Shown here in pieces: positions 1-6,701 of a stretch of DNA of 64,000 bases. This DNA is from Neomegalonema sp. (GTDB lineage Bacteria > Pseudomonadota > Alphaproteobacteria > Rhodobacterales > Rhodobacteraceae). How positions within the stretch are numbered: the first letter of the stretch is position 1; the number at the start of each line of letters is the position of its first letter. The stretch is from NCBI GenBank assembly GCA_022760435.1, contig JALEFY010000014.1, forward strand, positions 52,027 to 116,026. Direction: 5' to 3'. The notes beneath the pieces are model-generated. The model worked only from the letters and a program-made list of their open reading frames with translations, searched no databases and was not told the origin of the DNA. Position numbers and translations under genes: made by a program.

Positions 1-152
1 CACTCGATTCTCCGGGCCTTTTCTATAGTGCCATATCCCGCCCACCGCAGCAACCATAAAAAGTGGAGACGCATTAGCTTACAGTCTTCCAATTCTCAGC
101 GGCCAATGCCTATACGCACCATCGCGCATCTCAATCCATGGCCACGACGCGC

Positions 153-242
153 GCTTTCATCCCCGCGGATGCGGGGAACGTTTCACCGTTCGCGAGCGCG
201 CGTAGCTCACAGTCGGTTCATCCCCGCAGCTGCGAGGGAGAC
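153..242 (-). CRISPR. Remnant type I-E CRISPR: two repeats, one spacer
   Basis: Two 29-bp units (153-181 and 214-242) start exactly 61 bp apart and enclose a 32-bp spacer (182-213), the spacing of type I-E arrays. The cores read CATCCCCGCGGATGCGGGGA and CATCCCCGCAGCTGCGAGGG on the plus strand, the familiar I-E palindrome. In crRNA orientation the array runs on the minus strand, the same way as cas3. The cas3-proximal repeat is degenerate in its 5' half and the distal one at its 3' end, as terminal repeats often are. No third repeat is found 61 bp further left, and no leader is recognisable because cas3 coding sequence abuts the first repeat. Confidence 0.75.
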
Positions 243-2884
243 TCTTTAAGACCAGATTGCCGGTCATAACGCAAGACATCGACACCGCCGCCCTCGAGCG
301 TCACCGCCCCATCGACCACGACCCCGAGCCGGATCTGGGAATGCGCATCGCACTCGAAATCGGGCCATCGCAACCGAGCCTTCTGCATCGCACAACCCAG
401 AGAAGCCGGGACCGACGCACCCGCTGCGCGCTCCAGCCAGTTTTTGCGCACAGACACTTCGGACAACGCCCAGGCACGCGCGGCATCGGCATCCTCAGCC
501 CATGGGATCAGCGCGTCACCCTTCAGCTTCGCGAGCCGCAGCGTCACCGTCTCAGCACCAAGGCGGGTGCCGATCTCCTGATCCGCGCCAACACCGCCAA
601 TCGCGTGATAAGCTTGGGACCACCGAATGAGGTTCTGCTGGGCGATAGCGCGCGGTGCTTTCAGCACCTTGGCCTCCCATTCCAAATCGGCGCTCTCCAG
701 AGCCGCTGGCAGCGGAGCATCGCCGTAAGCCGCCTCGATCAAGGCGCGCAGCCCGCCCGGCGCGGCGATAGCACCCTCCTCAAACAACACCTTGGCCGAG
801 CGCCAGGTGATCCCGGGGCCATAGACATAGCGACCCTTGGGCTGGGTCTCCCCGAGCCAATCCAGCCCCTCCGGCGCTTGCCAGTCCGGGCTCAGCACAT
901 GCAGCACGGGCGCAGACACCGGGCGCTCCTTGCGCTCATGACGCCAGAGGCGGCCCGCCCGCTGGATCAACAGATCGACCGGCGCGAGATCCGTAATCAT
1001 CGCATCGAAGCAGAGATCGAGCGATAGCGAAATTACATCAGTCGCCACCATGATCCGCCCTGCCCGCTTCTCGCCCGCCTTGCCGAAATCGGCCACCGCC
1101 GCTTTCTCGATGGCGAGGCGATCGGCGAGCGCAAAACGGGCATGGAAAAGCGTGACATCGCAGCCGCGCGCCTTCAGCTCGCTATAGACACTCAGCGCAT
1201 CATCAACCGCATTGCGGATGAACGCGACCGCCGCCCCTGATGCCGCCCGCGCCGCGGCCAGATCGAGCGCATCGGCGATATTTCCAAGCCTTTCAACGGC
1301 AATCGGGCTCTTGGCGCTTGCCTTAACGACAACCTCCGCGAGCGTGTCGGCGCTGGCCAGCGTGACCAGGGGATACTCGGTCCTCTTCAAAGCCTCCTGC
1401 ATCCCGCCCGTGAACCCGGACACCAGCTTCGCGCGCGTCGCCTGCGGCAAGGTCGCCGACAGCACGATCGCCGAGCCGCCAAGCCGCGCATGAAACTCCA
1501 GAAGCCGCGTGAGTTCTTCGCCCATATACGCGTCGTAGGAATGAGCCTCATCGACGATCAGCACCTTGCCAGCGAGACCGTATTGCCGGAGCGCCAGGAA
1601 TTTCTTCGGCAGCACCGCCATCAGAGCCTGGTCGATTGTCCCCGCCCCGATCTGCGCGAAGAACGCACGGCGGCGATCATCGGCGAACCAGGCGCCGCAT
1701 TCCGCCGCCACGCTGTCGCGATCAGCCTGCCCCGCTACTTGCCCCGCCACTTGCCCCGCCAGGCGGACCGCCTCAAACGCTTCGGAAAGCGCGCTCTTGC
1801 CATGCAACAGCGCCAGCGACGGGCGCGTGTCAGGCTCGAACAGGCGCCGATATGCTTTTCCCAGACGCTCAAACATCGCATTCGCCGTCGCCATGGTCGG
1901 CAACGCGAAGAAGATCCCTTCCGCCTTTCCCGCCGCCATCATGCGCTGAGCCAGAACGAGGGCCGCCTCGGTCTTGCCGGAACCGGTCGCATCCTCGATC
2001 ACAACGACAACCGGACCCTCGGGCAGATCCAGCGCCTCGGCGCGAGCCTGTAGGGGGCGTGGGTCGGGGTGTTCGGGGAAGAGCGCCGCAAGCCCGCGGT
2101 CGCTCGCCACCGCCGCGGGAGCCAGACGCTTTGCGGCCAATGCCTTCGCGGCAAAGCCTTGCGCCCTGGGCCAGTAATCCGCAGCCAGCATCAGCGGGTC
2201 TTCGAACATGAAGAACTCATCGTCCGACCCGACCCAATCCGCGAGCGTGGTGAGCCCCGCGAGCCCCCAACAGAAGCGTTCGGTCCAGAGCTCTGCCTGC
2301 TCGTCGGAGATCTCGAACACAGGGGCGCCCAGAAGCGCGTAGAGGATCCGCGCCATCTCCCTTGCCGCTTCCACGGCCGGTGCTCCGCCCAGGGCGTTTC
2401 GATCTCGGCTGAACGGCTCGCGCTCGCCGCTCCCCTGCGGGCGCCCATGATGCCCCGCAAGCGTGTAGGCGACAGCGTTGCGCTCTGACGCCAGCAGGGA
2501 CGGCAACATTTGCTGGAGCGCTGGCGCCAGCTCATGCTGCAACAAGCGCCCGGTGATCTGCCAATGCGATACAGCGTAGAAGCCGGAGGCAGGGTCCCAG
2601 GCTCCAAACGCCTCGACAGGAAAATGCGCCGGGCTCTTTTGCTGAAACCCCTTGGCGACCTTGCCCAGATCATGCAGCCCGGCGCAAAAGGACCGCCCAC
2701 GCGCAAGAAGGTCCGGCGCGATGCCCAGAAGTGCAGCATCGCGAGCCAAACGGGCGGGGTCCGAGCGCTGAAGCGCCAGCGCGGCGGCTGCGACATCCAG
2801 CAAATGATGGAGCAAAGGCTTGAAATTCGGACCGTCCTGAGCCCGGGTTTTTCCCCAGAAACTCATCACATTCGACCGTCCCAT
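218..2884 (-). CDS. cas3: Type I-E CRISPR-associated helicase/nuclease Cas3
   Basis: 888 residues, the usual length of I-E Cas3. An N-terminal HD nuclease domain has tandem His near residue 26 and the HD pair at about 71-72 (HDLGK), with a GHHG motif further on. A superfamily 2 helicase core follows: Walker A DATGSGKT near 300, DEAH near 445, SATL near 478 and the motif VI QRAGRLWR near 643. Cas3 is recruited by Cascade to unwind and degrade target DNA. The start at 2884 is chosen because a purine-rich GAGGGGAG lies just upstream; the ATG at 2866 (MSFWGK) is the alternative. The last seven codons and the TGA are made of CRISPR repeat sequence. No cascade, cas1 or cas2 gene lies downstream in the window, so the protein probably has no local partner unless one is encoded elsewhere. 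Confidence 0.93.
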   Translation of the reverse strand: MGRSNVMSFWGKTRAQDGPNFKPLLHHLLDVAAAALALQRSDPARLARDAALLGIAPDLLARGRSFCAGLHDLGKVAKGFQQKSPAHFPVEAFGAWDPASGFYAVSHWQITGRLLQHELAPALQQMLPSLLASERNAVAYTLAGHHGRPQGSGEREPFSRDRNALGGAPAVEAAREMARILYALLGAPVFEISDEQAELWTERFCWGLAGLTTLADWVGSDDEFFMFEDPLMLAADYWPRAQGFAAKALAAKRLAPAAVASDRGLAALFPEHPDPRPLQARAEALDLPEGPVVVVIEDATGSGKTEAALVLAQRMMAAGKAEGIFFALPTMATANAMFERLGKAYRRLFEPDTRPSLALLHGKSALSEAFEAVRLAGQVAGQVAGQADRDSVAAECGAWFADDRRRAFFAQIGAGTIDQALMAVLPKKFLALRQYGLAGKVLIVDEAHSYDAYMGEELTRLLEFHARLGGSAIVLSATLPQATRAKLVSGFTGGMQEALKRTEYPLVTLASADTLAEVVVKASAKSPIAVERLGNIADALDLAAARAASGAAVAFIRNAVDDALSVYSELKARGCDVTLFHARFALADRLAIEKAAVADFGKAGEKRAGRIMVATDVISLSLDLCFDAMITDLAPVDLLIQRAGRLWRHERKERPVSAPVLHVLSPDWQAPEGLDWLGETQPKGRYVYGPGITWRSAKVLFEEGAIAAPGGLRALIEAAYGDAPLPAALESADLEWEAKVLKAPRAIAQQNLIRWSQAYHAIGGVGADQEIGTRLGAETVTLRLAKLKGDALIPWAEDADAARAWALSEVSVRKNWLERAAGASVPASLGCAMQKARLRWPDFECDAHSQIRLGVVVDGAVTLEGGGVDVLRYDRQSGLKESPSQLRG

Positions 2885-3365
2885 CTTGCTCCCCTCAGCA
2901 ATTTTGGCTGCGTAGCCCTCACCTGGGAGAGCGCACGCTGCCTTAGAACGGTTAGGAGGTATGCGCAAACGATGCCTTGAAAGTGGAGAACGGCCTGAGA
3001 TCGCCCCCGAGATCTCTTTCACCCGAGATCCCTTTCACCGGACATCCCTGTCAGCGCAGACGCCGACACCCCCAGAATGCCCGCTCATTGCCCGTGAAAG
3101 GCTATCCGATTGCGATCGGTCCGCAACTATTCCCCTGGTACCCGAGGCCGGACTCGAACCGGCAAGGCTTGCACCGGCGGATTACAAATTCGTTAATCAA
3201 GCGACCGAAGCAACCGCAAGGCAATGTCTTTTCATTTATCGAGAAAGAACCACGCGAAAACTTGGGATTGACTGGCCAACGCGGCCACGCAACACACGGG
3301 CGCAATCAGCATATCCTGACCGATACCGACGGCCGCCTCCTGAAGTTTCATGATCCCCTCTACCG
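2885..3365. other. Gap between cas3 and the DUF4407 gene
   Basis: About 480 bp without a convincing gene. It contains the 48-bp copy of the tRNA-Leu 3' half (3136-3183). Short frames here, including ones read through the tRNA fragment, have no recognisable family and are not called. Confidence 0.5.
3136..3183 (-). repeat. Duplicated tRNA-Leu 3' half, att-like direct repeat
   Basis: These 48 bp are identical to 5390-5437, the 3' part of the intact tRNA-Leu gene from the encoded CCA end to the base just 3' of the anticodon. Identity stops at once on both sides (3135 and 3184 differ). Tyrosine recombinases that use the anticodon loop of tRNA genes leave exactly such a copy at the far end of the inserted element. 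This is therefore the distal attachment site rather than a tRNA gene: the 5' half is missing. Confidence 0.8.
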
Positions 3366-4829
3366 CTACTTTCCGCAAGGGATAGCATCACCCCTTTCCC
3401 AACATCCAGGTTTGATTGCTCTCATAAGTTTCAGCATAAATGGGACAAGTTCAATCGCCATAAGAATTATAAACATAACGAAAGCGATTGGGACATTTAA
3501 AGGCGGCACCGTGCTAGGAATTTTAAAACTTGGATGAGAGTTCACTTCATATTTAGGCGAATGCAATGCATTTAACGCTCTAATTTGATCTATCAGCCCT
3601 GCCGGCCTGTCCTCTAACGTCTCAGGAAGGAATCGTCCTATGTCGGACTCTATTTCTTGCTCCAATTTGTCTATCTCTTCTTTTTTGGCTTCCTTTTCTT
3701 TGATATACTCTTCGCGATGAGAACGCGCACGGTCCTGAAACTCATTTAACCGCTTCACCGCTGCCGCCTCATCCAGAATACAAAGTGCACTGAGATCTAC
3801 TTCCCTATCCTTCGCTCTTTTATGAAGCTCCTTTAACCCTCGTTTACATGCTGGTATAGGAGATCCGTCTTCTGGACTAATACACGTTTCTTGAATGCGC
3901 GCATCTCGCTCCGCACGTTCAGCTGCGACGCAACTCTGAGGTTTGTTGACGTCGGTGCGTTTCTGCTGCTCTTCTGATGCTTTGATGAGTGCGTTTAGTT
4001 CGTCAATACGGGCGTTCGCAGCCTTAAGGTTCTGCATAAGTCGCCACTCTTCGGTATTTTCTTGCTGCCTCCTTTCGTTGTAATCCTCAATATTGGAGAT
4101 AGATTTCTCTTCTCGCCACTTTTCGATCAACGCGTTAATCTCAGAATTGAATATTTTGATTTCGACCGGCGCGGCTGCAGCAAGAGCGACCACGAAAACA
4201 AAAGCCAACCTGAGAGTGAATATAAAAATGAGACTAAAATTACTAATCAGATCACCCCTAATAAAGTACCCCCTTTGTAGAATCATATTTGTATCAAATA
4301 AAAAAATGCAAACCCCATAAATAATCCCCAAAAGAGCGCAAAACAAGAAAGAAATTTGCGCAAACGATACGGCAATTGAAAATGACAACCCTGCAAAAAC
4401 AGCAGCGAAAATTACGGAAATCGCCATTGTAACCCTGGCCGACCTACAGCTAACACAGCGATTCAAATCGCCCTCACTAGACCCGGAAACAAAACACGCC
4501 AACTCAATCACCCCTGATTTTATTGAACCCTCACTACTGATTGACCTTAATATTATTTGACACGGCATGGAAATTGCCATAAAAGCTACCTCTGAAACAT
4601 AGTACGCAATCTGCAAAACTCTATTGAGAAAATATACAGCGGAAACGAAGGCTATGAGAAGCACAATCACTTCAAACAATAGATCCCCCTCTGACCCCCC
4701 TTGCAGATCTCCATAATACCACTGCACAGATCTATTTACTGTATTGGAAAATTTTTCCACAGACACCGAATCACTTATTATAGTGTTAACGGTATCTAGA
4801 ATTGATTTAAAATCCACCTTATCGCTCAT
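3366..4829 (-). CDS. DUF4407-like membrane/coiled-coil protein
   Basis: 487 residues. Hydrophobic segments lie near residues 45-65, 75-95, 130-180 and 195-220, followed by a long charged coiled-coil stretch (about 225-420) rich in Glu, Lys and Arg. A final hydrophobic segment near 445-470 ends in ELVPFMLKLM. This order, with an FLFD motif before the third membrane region and a C-terminal ELxPxxxKL segment, matches my memory of the DUF4407 family; its molecular function is not established. Codon and base use are far more A/T-rich than in neighbouring genes, and the gene is the only clear cargo between two tRNA-Leu att-like repeats, both signs of recent transfer. A role in anti-phage or competition functions would fit the location but is not shown. 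Confidence 0.7.
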   Translation of the reverse strand: MSDKVDFKSILDTVNTIISDSVSVEKFSNTVNRSVQWYYGDLQGGSEGDLLFEVIVLLIAFVSAVYFLNRVLQIAYYVSEVAFMAISMPCQIILRSISSEGSIKSGVIELACFVSGSSEGDLNRCVSCRSARVTMAISVIFAAVFAGLSFSIAVSFAQISFLFCALLGIIYGVCIFLFDTNMILQRGYFIRGDLISNFSLIFIFTLRLAFVFVVALAAAAPVEIKIFNSEINALIEKWREEKSISNIEDYNERRQQENTEEWRLMQNLKAANARIDELNALIKASEEQQKRTDVNKPQSCVAAERAERDARIQETCISPEDGSPIPACKRGLKELHKRAKDREVDLSALCILDEAAAVKRLNEFQDRARSHREEYIKEKEAKKEEIDKLEQEIESDIGRFLPETLEDRPAGLIDQIRALNALHSPKYEVNSHPSFKIPSTVPPLNVPIAFVMFIILMAIELVPFMLKLMRAIKPGCWERGDAIPCGK

Positions 4830-5389
4830 CCAGCCAAGCCCTCTGATCGCCTCAATGGAGCCTTCAAAGCGCTCCAGTACGCAATATCAGTCAATAATTG
4901 CGCCAAACCAAAGTCGCAGGATTCTACGCGATCTTCGATACTTGATTGAAACGAATGGGAGAGGCCGTTTGTCAAGAAGAGGTGGGGATATTTACGAACG
5001 CCCCCCCCCACCCTGGCTCTTTGTGGTAACACCTTTGGGTATCTGGCGTCACCTTAGACATCAACGTCTGCACTTCAGGAAACGTCGTGCTCAAATATTG
5101 CGCTATGCGCGAGAGTATGCGCTGGATCAAATTGATAGAACGAAGCCCGCTACTCCACGCAGCGACGATCCATCAGCCCGAGCGCAGCTGTGACAGCGGC
5201 GGCATAGCCTTCAACATCAACGGTGATTGGCAAAGTTCCGCGCGCGCTCATGGACAGGCGTGGCCTTGAGAGCTCGGCGCATTTCTGCGCGTCGATGATC
5301 TAGCGTCATCCGTCGGCACAAAAAGCGGCACAGGAACTGCGTATTCATGAGCGAGCGCCGCGCGAACGCCCGTAAGTTGTTGAATTTGT
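4830..5389. other. Gap between DUF4407 gene and tRNA-Leu
   Basis: About 560 bp of intermediate composition. A 68-codon minus-strand frame (4826-5032) has its TGA overlapping the DUF4407 ATG, which could allow translational coupling. Its product resembles nothing I know and it may be chance. No integrase or excisionase remnant could be recognised on either strand. Confidence 0.3.
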
Positions 5390-5474
5390 TGGTACCCGAG
5401 GCCGGACTCGAACCGGCAAGGCTTGCACCGGCGGATTTTGAATCCGCTGCGTCTACCAATTCCGCCACTCGGGC
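5390..5474 (-). tRNA. tRNA-Leu (anticodon CAA)
   Basis: Read on the minus strand, the acceptor stem GCCCGAG pairs with CTCGGGT (G-U at the first pair). The discriminator A and an encoded CCA follow, ending at 5390. The anticodon arm GCGGA-TTCAAAA-TCCGC gives anticodon CAA (positions 5438-5440), which reads UUG. The variable arm is long, as in class II leucine tRNAs, and the T-arm contains GGTTCGAGTCC. The 3' half is duplicated at 3136-3183, so this gene is an integration target. Confidence 0.93.
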
Positions 5475-5599
5475 ACAGAGCGGCTTTATGACCAGCGCGG
5501 CTCAAAAGGTCAATCAAATGTCGCAGCCGCTGGCGAATAATTGCCCCTGCGTCGGTCAAGCATGGACTTTGCTGCACTGCCCCCTTAATCGATTTTCTC

Positions 5600-6181
5600 A
5601 TGATGAGACGCCTTTACGATTGGGTCATGGCGCAGGCCGAAAAGCCGCATGCGCTCTGGGTCCTCGCTGCCATTGCCTTTGTGGAAAGCTCGATCTTTCC
5701 GATCCCGCCGGATGTGCTGATGATCCCGATGATCATTGCCGCGCCGACGCGGTGGTGGAAGATTGCCGCTGTCTGCACCATCGCCTCGGTCCTGGGCGGG
5801 CTGGCGGGCTATGGCATCGGCGCGCTCGCATTCGAGACCATCGGCCAGCCGGTCCTGGAATTCTACGGCAAGACCGGCAAGTTCGATGAATTCGCCGCCA
5901 AGTTCAACGATTATGGCGCCTGGGCGGTGCTCATCGCCGGGGTGACCCCTTTTCCCTACAAGGTCATCACCATCGCCTCGGGCACGACGGGAATGGACCT
6001 GACCATCTTCACCCTGTCCAGCATCGTCGCGCGCGCCTTGCGCTTTTTCATCATCGGCGCCTTGCTGTGGCGATTTGGGGCACCGATCCGCGCGTTTATC
6101 GAGAAATATTTCGGGATCGTCACGATTGTGTTCTTCGTCCTGTTGATCGGCGGCTTTGTCGCCCTGAAGGCCCTGAGCTGA
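5600..6181 (+). CDS. YqaA/DedA-type inner membrane protein
   Basis: 193 residues with four to five hydrophobic segments and the VESSIFPIPPDVLMIP signature of the YqaA branch of the SNARE-associated/DedA family (ExSxxPxxPxD near residues 29-39). A second half has the re-entrant-type loop AGVTPFPYKVITIASG near 112-127. DedA-type proteins are polytopic inner-membrane proteins implicated in lipid carrier recycling and envelope homeostasis; the YqaA branch itself is little studied. It lies 10 bp upstream of dsbB on the same strand, suggesting co-transcription. Two consecutive ATG codons occur at the start (5600, 5603), with no strong ribosome-binding site. Confidence 0.85.
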   Translation: MMRRLYDWVMAQAEKPHALWVLAAIAFVESSIFPIPPDVLMIPMIIAAPTRWWKIAAVCTIASVLGGLAGYGIGALAFETIGQPVLEFYGKTGKFDEFAAKFNDYGAWAVLIAGVTPFPYKVITIASGTTGMDLTIFTLSSIVARALRFFIIGALLWRFGAPIRAFIEKYFGIVTIVFFVLLIGGFVALKALS

Positions 6182-6191
6182 GGAGAGAGAT

Positions 6192-6701
6192 ATGGAAGCG
6201 CTGTTCTCGACCCCGCGTGGTTTTGCCGGACTGGCCGTCGCTGGCGCTGTGGCGGCGATGGGCGCGGCGCTCATTTCGCAATACGGTTTCGGCTTGCGCC
6301 CATGCGAGCTGTGCCTGTGGCAGCGTTGGCCCTATCTGCCGGGGATCGGACTTGGCGCGCTGGGCCTGCTGCTCTGGCCGCGCCCGCTCGCCCGGTTCCT
6401 GTTCCTGCTCGCCGCGCTGAGCTTTGCGGTCGGCGCTGGCATCGCTGTCTTTCATAGCGGCGTAGAGCTTGGGCTCTGGAAAGGGCTCGAACATTGCTCG
6501 GCCCCTGATCCCGGCACCCTGTCCGCCACCGACCTGCTGAGCGCGCTCGAGCAAACCGATGTGGTGCGCTGTGATGAGCGAAAGGTCTTCTTTGCGGGCC
6601 TGTCGATGACCAATTACAACGCGCTGATCAGCACCGGCTTTTCGGCGCTGCTGATCCTCGCGGCTATTGGACGGGCGGGAAGGGACCGATCAGCGCTGTA
6701 A
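6192..6701 (+). CDS. dsbB: Disulfide bond formation protein DsbB
   Basis: 169 residues, four transmembrane segments. The first periplasmic loop carries the CELC pair (residues about 38-41), and a second Cys pair (EHCSAP and VVRCDE, about 102 and 123) sits in the second loop, as required to pass electrons from DsbA to quinone. The FGLRPCELCLWQRWPY block is a DsbB family hallmark. AGGAG precedes the ATG at a good distance. The 3' end overlaps the 3' end of convergent glnE by 38 bp, so there is no room for a terminator between them. Confidence 0.92.
   Translation: MEALFSTPRGFAGLAVAGAVAAMGAALISQYGFGLRPCELCLWQRWPYLPGIGLGALGLLLWPRPLARFLFLLAALSFAVGAGIAVFHSGVELGLWKGLEHCSAPDPGTLSATDLLSALEQTDVVRCDERKVFFAGLSMTNYNALISTGFSALLILAAIGRAGRDRSAL

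Larger units (their letters stand above)
3136..5437. mobile_element. Small tRNA-Leu-associated integrated element
   Basis: Bounded by the 48-bp direct repeat at 3136-3183 and the tRNA-Leu 3' half at 5390-5437. The interior is clearly richer in A+T than the chromosome on either side and holds one recognisable gene, a DUF4407-type membrane protein. No integrase is seen, so the element is either a mobilisable passenger, a decayed island, or the inner part of a larger tandem island that also includes cas3. The boundaries are seen directly; mobility is inferred. Confidence 0.6.

Noticed and set aside
92..120. Possible third CRISPR repeat 61 bp left of the terminal repeat
   Set aside because: Aligned at the expected spacing, the sequence shares only scattered bases with the repeat and lacks the CCCCGC...GCGGGG palindrome.
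3136..3183. Second tRNA-Leu gene
   Set aside because: Only the 3' half is present; the D-arm and the anticodon 5' side are missing, so it cannot fold as a tRNA.
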